Shown here in pieces: positions 18,084-27,388 of a stretch of DNA of 64,000 bases; position 1 is the stretch's first letter, and each line of letters starts with the position of its first letter. Made by a program: the position numbers and the translations under genes. The notes beneath the pieces are model-generated. The model made no database searches. It saw only the letters and a program-made list of their open reading frames with translations, and was not told the origin of the DNA. The stretch covers positions 20,319 through 84,318 of the forward strand of contig JANJTB010000005.1 of assembly GCA_024711295.1 (NCBI GenBank). Reading direction: 5' to 3'. The stretch is from a bacterium (GTDB lineage Bacteria; Bacteroidota; Ignavibacteria; Kapaibacteriales; UBA2268).

Positions 18084-19994
18084 ATGAAAAAAATAATTTC
18101 AATAACATTTCTTTTGGTATTCTTACTCACAGCAGCCCATTCACAGGAGAAGAAAATACCTACAAACCTGGGTATTTACGGAGGTTTGAATTTGAATATG
18201 CATAACCCCGACTTTACTTACAATTTTATTACTGATGGCGGCGGTAATATAATAAACAGAATTTTTCAAAAGAGCCAAACTGCTGTTGGAGGTAACTTTG
18301 GTGCGATATTTAATCTTCCAATAGACAATACATTTGTATTCACCGGTAGATTAGGGCTTAATACTCTTGGGGCAGACCTCGAGGATAATCTGTCACCTGT
18401 AAACACTCTTGCAGCAACCCTCAATATGCTCGAAATAACTCCAGGTATGCAATTTCACAACCTTATCACAGGTACAGATCTGTATTTCTTGGCTGGTTTG
18501 GAGTTCGGGATTCCTATTACAAAAGAATACACTTATCCATTGCAAGATCCTACAATTGAATTTAATGCAGTGCCGAGATTTGGTCTAGCTCTCGGTGCGG
18601 GTTGGATGTTTGAGATTAGCGACAAAATTTATCTGACACCTGAAGTATCATACAGAATACCTTTCACCAAAGTATCGGATTCCAAATCATTTGATTCTTG
18701 GGATGTCCCTCAGCTTAGACTTGGATTGAATCTTACTTTTGGTATAGGTGGTGATGATCATACAGATGTAATTACTGCAAAACCTGTTGCAGGCATTGAT
18801 GTAGGGTTCAAAGAAGTCAGAGCTTATGATAAAAATGGCAATGTTAAGCCGGCAACCAGAATTTCTGTTGAAGAAGTTCAGTATGCTGAACTATTTCCAC
18901 TTTTGCCCTATGTATTCTTTGAAGAGAAGTCTGATGCTCCAAGCTCAAAAACCACAAGAATGGCTTCAGCCGGAAATGAAGCAGGTGCATTTACAATTGA
19001 AGCTTTAGAGCCTGATGCTGAAAAAATTAATTCAAGCACCCTTGACATCGTTGGTCAGAGAATGCAAAAAGACAAAAGCATTACAATCAGAATTGTAGGT
19101 ACACTCGATGGAAGAGGTGAATCAAATAACAAGGAACTTGCTCTTAAGCGCGCTGAATTTGCAAAAAATTATTTAATAAAAAATTATAGTATTGATGCAG
19201 ACAGAATAACTGCAGAAGCAGGGAACCTGCCTTCTAAGCCATCATCTTTGAGAGACCCTATGGGTGTTGAAGAAAATCGTAGAATTGAAATTTATGCCAA
19301 TAACCCTAACAGTACTTTGTTCGAACCAATTTATATTCAGAGTGAAAGACAAAGATTAGCAAGCCCCGATGTAATAGAATTTGTTCCTTTTGCTGACACC
19401 CAGGATTCTATCGCCGGTTGGGAATTGGAAATTATGCAGGCAGGAAAATTAATTAAAAAGTATGCCGGTACCGGCACTCCTGACCCAACCCAGTGGTCAA
19501 TTATGCCTAATGACCTTGCTGCAAGCGAAATTCCTGTAGATTATACCTTCAAAGCATGGACTGTAAACGACCAAAGTTCTTCAGTAAATGGTACTTTGCC
19601 TGTTGAATATTTTTCAATTACACGTAAGAAAACCGAAGAAAGGTCAGACAAAACAATATCAAAATATAGTCTGATGCTTTTTGACTTTAATAGTCCCGAA
19701 ATATCAGAATTAGACAAGACTATACTTGTAAACAGTGTTGTTCCCGCAATCAAGTTCAACTCAACAATTCAGATATATGGCTACACTGATGTAATCGGTG
19801 ATGCTGATTATAATAAAAAACTCGCTCTTCAGAGAGCTAATAACGTTATGGAGTTTTTGAAATCTAAAGTAAAAGATGCAAAATACGAGTCTTTTGGTAT
19901 TGGAGAAAGCGTTCAGATTTTTGATAACAAAACAGCTACCGGCAGACAGCTTTCCCGTACTGTACAAGTTTATGTAATCACACCCAAAAATTAA
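18084..19994 (+). CDS. Outer-membrane protein with N-terminal barrel and two OmpA-like domains
   Basis: A signal peptide (residues 1-20) precedes a barrel-like region at about 25-225, ending LRLGLNLTFGIG. An OmpA-like domain spans about 300-410 (GRGESNNKELALKRAEFAKNYL, ENRRIEIY). After an extracytoplasmic linker, a second spans about 530-636 (YGYTDVIGD, NKKLALQRANNVMEFL, SRTVQVYV). OmpA-like domains bind peptidoglycan and tie the outer membrane to the wall. The first lacks the usual GxTD and has GTLDGRGE; the second keeps GYTD but loses one Arg of the NRR motif, so wall binding of each copy is uncertain. A CGGAG ribosome site lies 8 bases upstream, and the gene ends before a terminator. Confidence 0.86.
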   Translation: MKKIISITFLLVFLLTAAHSQEKKIPTNLGIYGGLNLNMHNPDFTYNFITDGGGNIINRIFQKSQTAVGGNFGAIFNLPIDNTFVFTGRLGLNTLGADLEDNLSPVNTLAATLNMLEITPGMQFHNLITGTDLYFLAGLEFGIPITKEYTYPLQDPTIEFNAVPRFGLALGAGWMFEISDKIYLTPEVSYRIPFTKVSDSKSFDSWDVPQLRLGLNLTFGIGGDDHTDVITAKPVAGIDVGFKEVRAYDKNGNVKPATRISVEEVQYAELFPLLPYVFFEEKSDAPSSKTTRMASAGNEAGAFTIEALEPDAEKINSSTLDIVGQRMQKDKSITIRIVGTLDGRGESNNKELALKRAEFAKNYLIKNYSIDADRITAEAGNLPSKPSSLRDPMGVEENRRIEIYANNPNSTLFEPIYIQSERQRLASPDVIEFVPFADTQDSIAGWELEIMQAGKLIKKYAGTGTPDPTQWSIMPNDLAASEIPVDYTFKAWTVNDQSSSVNGTLPVEYFSITRKKTEERSDKTISKYSLMLFDFNSPEISELDKTILVNSVVPAIKFNSTIQIYGYTDVIGDADYNKKLALQRANNVMEFLKSKVKDAKYESFGIGESVQIFDNKTATGRQLSRTVQVYVITPKN

Positions 19995-20025
19995 TTGCCG
20001 GGTGTCAAACTTAATATTGAGAAAT

Positions 20026-20056
20026 GCCGGCTTGATCTATTGAGCCGGCTTTTTTA
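20026..20056 (+). terminator. Rho-independent terminator of the OmpA-family gene
   Basis: GCCGGCT (20026-20032) and AGCCGGC (20043-20049) form a perfect 7-bp GC-rich stem with a 10-base loop. It is followed by a run of T at 20050-20055, 32 bp after the stop codon. Confidence 0.85.
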
Positions 20057-20280
20057 TTAAGATATAATTTGCTTATAATCAATCAGAAATTGTTTTGATA
20101 TATTGTAGGATGACATTTGGAAAAAATTAAAAAGGTTCATCGAAAATGTTAATTTCTCATGATTTTAGTTTTTAGAATTATTCAGATTATCTGTTAGATC
20201 CTATGTATTAGAGTAATTTTTTTTAAAATTTGTTCATATTGAGTTAGTCATTAATAAAATGTTTAAGGAATTAAATAATT

Positions 20281-21135
20281 ATGTTGGAAACAAGGCGTAA
20301 CATACTTAAAATATTGGGCTTATCATTGATTTTACCTTTTAATTACAATGCTATTGCTCAAGTAGGCGGAAATTCCGGGTACTTAAAATTAGTAAACAAG
20401 GCCAGGCAAAGTGGATGGCTAGGTTTACCATTTCCTGAGTTGATGAAAAAAATTGCACTCGAATTTCTGGATGTACCCTATGTTGGTGGAACACTCGATA
20501 AAAGTGAGCAAGAGTCTTGTACTGTGCTTCTGGATCAACTGGATTGTGTTACTTATTTCGAGACAGTGTTAGCTATTTCCAAGTGTTTGAGTATGAATAA
20601 ATATGATTTCGAAGATGTATTTGCATTTGTTCAGAAAACCAGATATAGAGGCGGAATTATAACAGATTATACAAGCCGACTTCATTATACTGCAGACTGG
20701 ATATACGAAAATGTTAAAAATAAGATAGTCAAAGACATAACAAAAGATCTTGGTGGGGAAAAAATCAATTTTAATGTTGGATTTATGAGTACAAATCCCG
20801 AAAAATACAAACAATTAAATGCCAACCCAGACTATATACCAGTGATTAACTTGCAAGAAAAGGAAATCAATAAAAGGGATTACTTTTACATTCCCAAAGA
20901 TAAGCTTGGCACTAAGATAAAGGGCATTCGTACCTGTGATATAATTGCAATTACCACATCAATAAATGGATTGGATTATTCTCATACAGGATTCGCTTAT
21001 GTCGAAGAAAATGGTGACACAAGATTTTTGCATGCTTCTTCAGCAAAGAAAAAAGTTGTACTTGATACTTACCTTAGTGATTATCTTAATGGCAAGAAAA
21101 AGGATACTGGAATTACTGTTCTTAGACCCCTTTAA
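20281..21135 (+). CDS. Exported DUF1460 N-acetylmuramoyl-L-alanine amidase-like protein
   Basis: The N-terminus has a twin-arginine-like signal (ETRRNILKILGLSLILP, then AIAQ). The mature part begins with the DUF1460 pattern: VPYVGGTLD, the LDCVTYFETVLA segment holding the conserved Cys, the RYRGG turn, and TGFAYVEENGDTRFLHASS with the His. These residues fit an NlpC/P60-type papain fold, so the protein probably cuts murein peptides in the periplasm. The reaction is inferred from the family. It is preceded by a 225-bp AT-rich gap in which no gene was seen and followed by another exported enzyme. Confidence 0.82.
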   Translation: MLETRRNILKILGLSLILPFNYNAIAQVGGNSGYLKLVNKARQSGWLGLPFPELMKKIALEFLDVPYVGGTLDKSEQESCTVLLDQLDCVTYFETVLAISKCLSMNKYDFEDVFAFVQKTRYRGGIITDYTSRLHYTADWIYENVKNKIVKDITKDLGGEKINFNVGFMSTNPEKYKQLNANPDYIPVINLQEKEINKRDYFYIPKDKLGTKIKGIRTCDIIAITTSINGLDYSHTGFAYVEENGDTRFLHASSAKKKVVLDTYLSDYLNGKKKDTGITVLRPL

Positions 21136-21323
21136 AGAAAGTTACCCAATTATATTTTATTTATGGCAATTAATAATACTTCATTGATGTTAATGTATTT
21201 CTAGATTTGTTCACATTCAAGTTAATTGATGCAACCGAAATAAATAGTTGATAATTGATTGAGTTATTCCTGGAATTATGTATTTTTGAATGAAATTCAA
21301 AATACTAATAATTGAATAATGTT

Positions 21324-21977
21324 ATGAAAAGTTTTATTTGTTTGCTCTTTATTGTGATAATAGCCCTCTTTGATAATACAAATGCTCAGAATAATTATAA
21401 GCCGTTAAATGTAGGTATAATAATCTACGATGATGTATATTTTTTAGATTTTGTAGGACCTCAGGAAGTTTTTTTTGACACTTTTCTTGATAATGAGAAA
21501 AAAGGGTTCAATGTTTTTTTATTAGCACCGGAATTGAAGCCAATCAGAGCACATACGGGCACCATAATTACTCCTGATTATTCAATTTTGGACTGTCCAG
21601 ATATAGACATTCTGGTTGTACCAGGCGGTAATCTCAGCTTATCAAAGCAGCATCCTGATTTAGGGGAATTTATATTAAAAACTGAAAAGAAATGTAAAAT
21701 ACTAATGTCTGTATGCACTGGTGCTTTTATTCTGGCTGACTTAGGGTTGCTTGATGATAAAAATGCGACAACCTGGTATGGAGCAAAAAGCAATCTCAAA
21801 AAAAGATATCCAAAAATCATCTTGTCTGATGAGCGTTTCACGGATAATGGCAAAATAATAACGACTGCCGGTATTTCAGCCGGAATTGATGGGAGCTTGC
21901 ATACAATTAAAAAAGTTTATGGCGAAGAAATAATGAAGAAAACAGCCAAGTATCTTGAGTGGAATTTTGAGAAATAG
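21324..21977 (+). CDS. Exported DJ-1/PfpI-family protein
   Basis: Residues 1-22 (MKSFICLLFIVIIALF, ending NAQ) form a signal peptide, which is unusual for this mainly cytoplasmic superfamily. The mature protein has the glutamine amidotransferase-like fold: NVGIIIYDDVYFLDFVGPQEVF with the acidic partner, DILVVPGG, the nucleophile elbow SVCTGAFILA with Cys, and TAGISAGID. It is closest to the isonitrile hydratase/AraC-N-terminal branch (ATTWYG). The frame is open to a TTG at 21312, but the ATG at 21324 begins the signal peptide. No clear ribosome site was seen. The substrate is unknown. Confidence 0.82.
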   Translation: MKSFICLLFIVIIALFDNTNAQNNYKPLNVGIIIYDDVYFLDFVGPQEVFFDTFLDNEKKGFNVFLLAPELKPIRAHTGTIITPDYSILDCPDIDILVVPGGNLSLSKQHPDLGEFILKTEKKCKILMSVCTGAFILADLGLLDDKNATTWYGAKSNLKKRYPKIILSDERFTDNGKIITTAGISAGIDGSLHTIKKVYGEEIMKKTAKYLEWNFEK

Positions 21978-22126
21978 TTTTATATTATCTAGTTCATTGG
22001 TAATTGTCTTTTTATTCTAATGCTAGTGTAATAAAAAATTATTTCAATAATCAATTTTGCTGATTGAAAGAATTTTGTTTAATTTTGTTTATATAATAAT
22101 TGTTTAATTAATAATTTGGGTTAATT

Positions 22127-23113
22127 ATGCAAAGCAGAAGAAAGTTTATTAAGACAGCAGCAATAAGCTCGGTAGCTTTGAGTTTAGAGTCATTTATTGG
22201 TGAACCTGCAAAATCTTATGCTAAATCAATACCTAACAAGCCACTGGTAATTTCAACCTGGAAAAATGGAATTGCCGCAAATGATGCTGCATGGAAAATT
22301 TTGTCATCCGGTGGCAGGGCTTTGGATGCAGTAGAATCCGGTGTAAGAATTAATGAAGCAAATCCTGAAGACCAGAGCGTTGGCTATGGTGGAAGGCCTG
22401 ATAGAGATGGAGTTGTCACACTTGATGCCTGCATAATGGATGAAAACTCAAATATTGGTGCTGTTGCTTTTCTCGAAAATATCAAACACCCAATCTCGGT
22501 GGCAAGAGCCGTAATGGAAAAGACTCCGCATGTGATTCTTGTTGGCAAAGGAGCATTTGATTTTGCTATTGAAAATGGATTTGAATACCAAAACTTGTTA
22601 ACTGAAAAATCAAAGGAGCAGTGGTATGAGTGGCTCAAAAAAAGTGATTACAAACCAAAAGCAAACATTGAAAATCATGATACAATAGGTATGTTGGCAC
22701 TTGATTCTTCTGGTAACTTATCAGGTGCATGCACAACAAGTGGATTAGCTTACAAAATGCATGGCAGAGTTGGAGACTCACCAATTATCGGCGCAGGATT
22801 ATTTGTTGATAATGAAATTGGTGCTGCATCTGCAACAGGACATGGCGAAGAAGTGATTAGAATTGCCGGAAGTCATACCGTGGTTGAGCTAATGAGGCAA
22901 GGCCGTTCGCCACTTGAATCATGCGAAGAAGCCGTGAAAAGAATAGTTAAATCATTAAATAAACGGGGCAAAAATATTGCTGATTATCAGGTAGCTTTTA
23001 TTGCTGTCAATAAAAACGGAGAGTATGGAGCTTTTGCAATTCAAAAAGGTTTTAATTACGCAATTTATAGTAATCATGGAAATAATCTGTCTGATTCCAA
23101 ATACTTGATTTAA
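22127..23113 (+). CDS. Exported glycosylasparaginase (N4-(beta-N-acetylglucosaminyl)-L-asparaginase)
   Basis: A Tat-type signal (QSRRKFIKTAA) starts the 328-aa precursor. The autocleavage site ENHDTIGMLAL shows the Asp-Thr bond that is cut to free the catalytic N-terminal Thr of the beta chain. The downstream GRVGDSPIIGAGLFVDN and ATGHGEEVIR segments form the substrate pocket in relatives. The enzyme removes the glycan from N-glycosylated asparagine, releasing aspartate. As an exported enzyme it could act on host- or environment-derived glycopeptides. It ends 4 bp before the convergent DUF1801 gene. Confidence 0.92.
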   Translation: MQSRRKFIKTAAISSVALSLESFIGEPAKSYAKSIPNKPLVISTWKNGIAANDAAWKILSSGGRALDAVESGVRINEANPEDQSVGYGGRPDRDGVVTLDACIMDENSNIGAVAFLENIKHPISVARAVMEKTPHVILVGKGAFDFAIENGFEYQNLLTEKSKEQWYEWLKKSDYKPKANIENHDTIGMLALDSSGNLSGACTTSGLAYKMHGRVGDSPIIGAGLFVDNEIGAASATGHGEEVIRIAGSHTVVELMRQGRSPLESCEEAVKRIVKSLNKRGKNIADYQVAFIAVNKNGEYGAFAIQKGFNYAIYSNHGNNLSDSKYLI

Positions 23114-23117
23114 ATAA

Positions 23118-23507
23118 CTAATTTCCCTTTTTCTTTTCTTTTTTGGAATATTTTCTGTCATTTTCCTCAACTCTGAAGAGAACGATCATTTTGATTAGTT
23201 CATACGGGATCACATCATTTATTGGGAATTGCACAAAGCCTTTACCTTGCTTGTATTTGGATAATAATGACTTAAACTCTTCGTGTCCTGAAGGTGTAGC
23301 ATAAAAACCGATATGGTTTTTGAATCCTGCGAAATAAACCAAAGGCTTACCGTATGTTTTGTAGGAAGGCATGCCATAAGCAATCGACTCTTCCGATTCA
23401 GGAGCTATATCTTTGATGATATTTCTAATTTTGATAAGTATTTCTTGGGTTTTTAAATCAAAATCTGAAATATATTTATCTACTTCGATCATATAGGTGT
23501 AATACAT
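23118..23507 (-). CDS. DUF1801 (YdhG-like) small protein
   Basis: The 129-aa protein has the DUF1801 layout: IDKYI-type start (VDKYISDFDLKTQEILIKIR), PESEESIAYGMPSYK, GKPLVYFAGFKNHIGFY and the C-terminal FPINDVIPYELIKMIV. The family is widespread and annotated as iron-chaperone-like or of unknown function, so no reaction is assigned. A Lys-rich tail (KKEKKK) ends the protein. A second start five codons in (MIEVDKY, 23492) is equally possible because neither has a clear ribosome site. It lies 7 bp downstream of the gene at 23515 and belongs to a three-gene minus unit. Confidence 0.82.
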   Translation of the reverse strand: MYYTYMIEVDKYISDFDLKTQEILIKIRNIIKDIAPESEESIAYGMPSYKTYGKPLVYFAGFKNHIGFYATPSGHEEFKSLLSKYKQGKGFVQFPINDVIPYELIKMIVLFRVEENDRKYSKKEKKKGN

Positions 23508-23514
23508 AAAATAT

Positions 23515-24114
23515 TTAAAATTTAATGCAAAGATTTAATCCCATCTTGCTGTAATCAAAAGCGATCTGAATTTTATCGGAAAAATCTGACCTCAAATCAT
23601 TTAAAATGCCATATAGTGCTAAATCAAAAATTAGCAAGAATGAACCCTGAAGAATTATTGAATTACCGTATCCCTTTAGTAAATCAGCTCTATCAGGATA
23701 TTTGTCCGATAAATATTTCAAAAGAAATCCTGAACCAATATATGCTACATCCAGAACTGAATTTATCAATAATAAATTCTCAGTATCAACATGATTATTT
23801 AAAATAACTGAATCACTCAAACTAGTGCAATCAATATAAGAATTACTGTATAGAGCATATCCGGATATAGCTAAATTGACAGTATTCCAAAAGAAATTCA
23901 TTTGATTAAAATACTTGTTTTCGCCTTTATTGTTTGCCCAACCATAAGCACCTGTTGACATATTTGCCAAAGCCCATGAACCTAAAACCAACATTCCTGA
24001 TGAAGTGACAGTGTTGCTTTGTTTACAAAAATCTGTATAAATCTCATTTGAAAATATTACTTGAGATGATAGAATAATCAAAAAATATATCAGGAAAGGC
24101 TTAAATATGTTCAT
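23515..24114 (-). CDS. Conserved membrane protein of unknown function
   Basis: A signal-like start (FLIYFLIILSSQVIFS) is followed by four hydrophobic segments. The signature GMLVLGSWALANMSTGAYGW, then YFNQMNFFWNTVNLAISG, is a pattern I associate with a small uncharacterised Bacteroidota membrane family. Later segments include LLKYLSDKYPDRADLLKGYG and an end rich in aromatic residues. It lies 7 bp downstream of the cobalamin adenosyltransferase gene, but nothing in the sequence points to a role in cobalamin metabolism. Confidence 0.7.
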   Translation of the reverse strand: MNIFKPFLIYFLIILSSQVIFSNEIYTDFCKQSNTVTSSGMLVLGSWALANMSTGAYGWANNKGENKYFNQMNFFWNTVNLAISGYALYSNSYIDCTSLSDSVILNNHVDTENLLLINSVLDVAYIGSGFLLKYLSDKYPDRADLLKGYGNSIILQGSFLLIFDLALYGILNDLRSDFSDKIQIAFDYSKMGLNLCIKF

Positions 24115-24121
24115 GATTTAA

Positions 24122-24667
24122 CTATTTTGCCCATTCGATATCACTTACAGAAGACCGGTGATTGGCATATCTAGCAGCTGTAAACAGATAGTCTGATAAT
24201 CTGTTGATATAAACGATTATGTTAGAGCCAATTATATCTTCACGGGATAAGCGAACTATTAATCTTTCAGCTCTCCTGCATACTGTTCTTGCTTGATGTA
24301 AAAATGCAGCACACATTGTACCACCTGGTAAGATGAAGTTGCGCAGGGGTGGTAATTGCTCAGTATAATCGTCAATCAGTTTTTCGAGGAACGTAATGTT
24401 TTCGTCTTTAAGCCTTATTACCTCAAATTTAGGGGGTGGATTTAGCGGTGTTGCCAAATCACTGCCAACATTAAACAAAGTGTTGGAAATGATTTTGAGT
24501 GAGTTTGCCAAATCAGGATGTTCGCAAGATGAATATGCCAACCCAATTATTGAGTTTAATTCGTCAATAGTACCGTAACTCTCTACTCTGAGAGCGAATT
24601 TATCAACACGTTGCCCATTGAATAAACCCGTTGTTCCATCATCGCCGGTTTTAGTATAGATTTTCAT
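24122..24667 (-). CDS. Cob(I)alamin adenosyltransferase, PduO type
   Basis: The 181-aa protein opens with the family signature MKIYTKTGDDGTTGLF, the ATP-binding loop. It has the helix-bundle motifs ESYGTIDELNSIIGLA and RTVCRRAERLIVRLS and the conserved end NRLSDYLFTAARYAN. It transfers the adenosyl group of ATP to cob(I)alamin to make coenzyme B12. Length is normal for a single-domain PduO/MMAB enzyme. It is divergent from ymdB and leads a three-gene minus-strand unit. No B12 riboswitch was recognised in the 99-bp spacer. Confidence 0.94.
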   Translation of the reverse strand: MKIYTKTGDDGTTGLFNGQRVDKFALRVESYGTIDELNSIIGLAYSSCEHPDLANSLKIISNTLFNVGSDLATPLNPPPKFEVIRLKDENITFLEKLIDDYTEQLPPLRNFILPGGTMCAAFLHQARTVCRRAERLIVRLSREDIIGSNIIVYINRLSDYLFTAARYANHRSSVSDIEWAK

Positions 24668-24766
24668 TTATTTATAAGTATTTATTGAAATTTAGTTATT
24701 TTTGCAGTTCGTGTTTTTGCAAAGACTATTTATTTGATTAATTATTAATTTTAACGGAATTTCGTT

Positions 24767-25582
24767 TTGGCTGAAAAACTAAAAGTATTGTTTATAGGTG
24801 ATATAGTAGGTAAAGAAAGTTTAAGATTTCTTATTGAGAAAATTGGAATTATTAAAGCTCAGTATCAACCTGACATAATTGTTGCTAATGGAGAGAATGT
24901 AGATGACGGTAAGGGTATAAACGAAGAGCAGGCAAATGAACTTTTCTCTGTTGGAGTTAATGTTATCACAACGGGAAATCATATTTGGGATAATTGGAAG
25001 TCAAGACCATTATTAGCTAAAAACGACTTTGTTTTGAGGCCTTTGAATTATCCACCCGGCAATGCAGGCAAAGGGTTTAAGATTTTTTCTATTAAAGGAA
25101 AGGAAGTGGCTGTACTTCAGCTACAGGGTCGTACTTATATGCAAAGTATTGACTGTCCGTTCAGGTCTGCTGACAATGCTCTCAAAATGATATCCGAAAG
25201 AACAAATTTAATTATTGTTGACTTCCATGCTGATGCTACAGCAGAGAAAATCGCTATGGGTTGGCACCTTGATGGTAGGGTTTCTGCGGTGTTGGGGACT
25301 CACACGCACATTCAAACTGCTGATGCATGCTTGTTGGAACGTGGGTCTGCGTTTATCTCTGATGTAGGGATGACCGGTCCTTACAACTCTGTTCTTGGTA
25401 TGCGCAAGGATATAGCATTAAAAAGGTTTGTATTGCAAACTGCACACAAGTATGAAATGGCTCAGGAGGATTTCAAAATATCAGGCGCCATAGTCGAAAT
25501 TGACTTTGAAACAGGTCAAGCATTGTCAATAGACTCATTTACTTATCCAAAATTTATCAAAAGTGTTTATGAGCAAATTTAA
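24767..25582 (+). CDS. ymdB: YmdB-family metallophosphoesterase
   Basis: The 271-aa protein has the complete metal-binding series of the TIGR00282 family: FIGDIVGK, NGENVDDGKGI, TTGNHIWD, DFHADATAEK and GTHTHIQTAD. YmdB of Bacillus hydrolyses cyclic nucleotide monophosphates and affects RNA stability and biofilm choice; the same chemistry is likely here. Translation appears to start at a TTG (24767), since no in-frame ATG lies nearby and the family N-terminus begins immediately after. Its last 14 bases overlap asd, so the two genes are coupled. Confidence 0.92.
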   Translation: MAEKLKVLFIGDIVGKESLRFLIEKIGIIKAQYQPDIIVANGENVDDGKGINEEQANELFSVGVNVITTGNHIWDNWKSRPLLAKNDFVLRPLNYPPGNAGKGFKIFSIKGKEVAVLQLQGRTYMQSIDCPFRSADNALKMISERTNLIIVDFHADATAEKIAMGWHLDGRVSAVLGTHTHIQTADACLLERGSAFISDVGMTGPYNSVLGMRKDIALKRFVLQTAHKYEMAQEDFKISGAIVEIDFETGQALSIDSFTYPKFIKSVYEQI

Positions 25583-26564
25583 ATCAGGTATCAATTTACC
25601 AAATATTGGAATAGTCGGCGCTACAGGTCTTGTAGGCAGAACTTTTTTGAAGGTAATAGAAGAACGTAGACTTCCTTTCAACGAAATTTCATTTTATGCA
25701 TCGGCTAAGTCTGCTGGAACAAAAATCAATTTTCTTAATAAAGATTATATTGTCAAAGAGGCAACACCCGCAATCTTTGATAATCTTGATATTGCGCTAT
25801 TTTCGGCGGGTGGTAGTACATCTCTCAAACTTGCTCCATTTGCTCAGAAGAAGAAATGTATTGTCATTGATAACTCAAGTGCATGGCGTATGCACCATGA
25901 TGTGCCTTTGGTTGTGCCCGAGGTTAATTCTGATGAATTGATGAATCATGATTATATTATTGCAAATCCAAATTGCTCAACTATTCAACTTGTTGCAGCA
26001 CTCAAGCCATTAGCAGATAAATATGGTATTAAGCGTGTTGTTTGCTCAACTTACCAATCTATAAGCGGGGCAGGTCAAAAAGGTATTGACAAGCTAATGA
26101 ATGAAATTCAGGGAAACTCTCTAGACGAAAAGCCAATAGCATTCAGTACTTTGTTTCACTCTTTTGATGATGGTGAAGTATTCACTAACGAAGAAATCAA
26201 AATGATTAATGAAACCCGTAAAATTTTGAATCTACCTGATTTGAAAATTGCTGTAACATGCGTAAGAGTTCCAACTTTGGGTGGACATTGCGAATCTGTA
26301 AATATCGAACTTCAAAATGAATTCGAAATTTTTGATGTACGACGTTTATTTGCCAATACACCCGGAATTGTATTGATGGATTCACCAGATAAAGAAATTT
26401 ATCCTACACCTTCAATTACCAACAACACCGACCCTGTATATGTGGGTAGAATCAGAAGGGATGCCACAGTAAATAATGGTTTGTATTTGTGGGTGGTTGC
26501 CGACAATGTTCGTAAAGGTGCAGCGACCAATGCTGTTCAGATTGCCGAAAAACTAATAGGGTAA
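25569..26564 (+). CDS. asd: Aspartate-semialdehyde dehydrogenase
   Basis: NADP-binding GIVGATGLVGRTFL lies at the N-terminus, the active-site Cys in NPNCSTIQL, the substrate-binding CSTYQSISGAGQKG after it, and the His-containing VPTLGGHCESV further on. The enzyme reduces aspartyl phosphate to aspartate semialdehyde, the branch point to lysine/diaminopimelate, threonine and methionine; dapA in the same window takes the next step. The ATG at 25569 is preferred over the GTG two codons upstream. It overlaps ymdB and is followed after 4 bp by a HAD phosphatase. Confidence 0.95.
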   Translation: MSKFKSGINLPNIGIVGATGLVGRTFLKVIEERRLPFNEISFYASAKSAGTKINFLNKDYIVKEATPAIFDNLDIALFSAGGSTSLKLAPFAQKKKCIVIDNSSAWRMHHDVPLVVPEVNSDELMNHDYIIANPNCSTIQLVAALKPLADKYGIKRVVCSTYQSISGAGQKGIDKLMNEIQGNSLDEKPIAFSTLFHSFDDGEVFTNEEIKMINETRKILNLPDLKIAVTCVRVPTLGGHCESVNIELQNEFEIFDVRRLFANTPGIVLMDSPDKEIYPTPSITNNTDPVYVGRIRRDATVNNGLYLWVVADNVRKGAATNAVQIAEKLIG

Positions 26565-26568
26565 TTTT

Positions 26569-27378
26569 ATGGCAAATTTAGGCGCCTATTCTGACAAAAT
26601 TCTTGATAAGTTGATTTCAGGTTTTCAAGAGCAAATTATCAGAATCCGAAATATTGAAAAACATTCCAAAATTGCAGTATTTGATATGGACGGTACTCTG
26701 CTTGATGGTGATCTCGAAGAAGCTGTTTACTGTTTTTTAATTGCCAATAATTATCCGGTTAAGTTGAAGTGGAGTAATTATCTTGAAATGCTCGATAGAG
26801 AAGATTATCAAAATGCCTATATTGCTCTTAAAAAAGGACTTGATGGCATCAAAGCGGATGCTATAATGAATTTTGCCGAGAAGTTACTCAGCTCAAAGCA
26901 TTCAACGATATTTTTTCGTGAGGGTAACATTGAATACCAATACCCAATTCCAAAAATCAATCATGAATTATACAAACTTTTGATTTATCTTAAAATTAAT
27001 GAATGGAAGATAGCTGTTATTTCTGCCTCAACACAGGTTCTTGTTCGTACCTTAGCTGAGAAATTTTTAAACCTGAGCACCAATTACATCCGTGGTACAA
27101 GAAGTGAATTTTTTGTAACTGAAGACTGTGAAGATATTTTTACAGACAGAATTACCGGTATCATTACTTATGGACAAGGTAAAATAGATTCATTTAAAGA
27201 AATGTTTTTTGATGAAAAACCTATGATTTCAGCCGGTGATTCTGAAGGGGATATAGAGTTGTTGAACTATACACACAAGGATGGATTTGTAATCACTTGC
27301 GGTAAATCACAGGGTAATATACAAAAATTAAGAAACCAACTTGATGCTGATTTGCATAAAGTTGATTTCATGTATTAA
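26569..27378 (+). CDS. HAD-IB phosphatase (SerB-like)
   Basis: Motif I FDMDGTLLDGD lies at about residues 39-49, motif II is VISAS near 150, and motif IV is SAGDSEGDIELL near 222. Between motifs I and II is a helical cap of the SerB/subfamily IB size. It probably hydrolyses a phosphomonoester. Phosphoserine phosphatase activity is possible, but the closest pattern is the general HAD-IB group, so the substrate is left open. It is the third gene of the ymdB-asd unit and ends 10 bp before the convergent SBBP gene. Confidence 0.85.
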   Translation: MANLGAYSDKILDKLISGFQEQIIRIRNIEKHSKIAVFDMDGTLLDGDLEEAVYCFLIANNYPVKLKWSNYLEMLDREDYQNAYIALKKGLDGIKADAIMNFAEKLLSSKHSTIFFREGNIEYQYPIPKINHELYKLLIYLKINEWKIAVISASTQVLVRTLAEKFLNLSTNYIRGTRSEFFVTEDCEDIFTDRITGIITYGQGKIDSFKEMFFDEKPMISAGDSEGDIELLNYTHKDGFVITCGKSQGNIQKLRNQLDADLHKVDFMY

Positions 27379-27388
27379 TTATCCAAGC

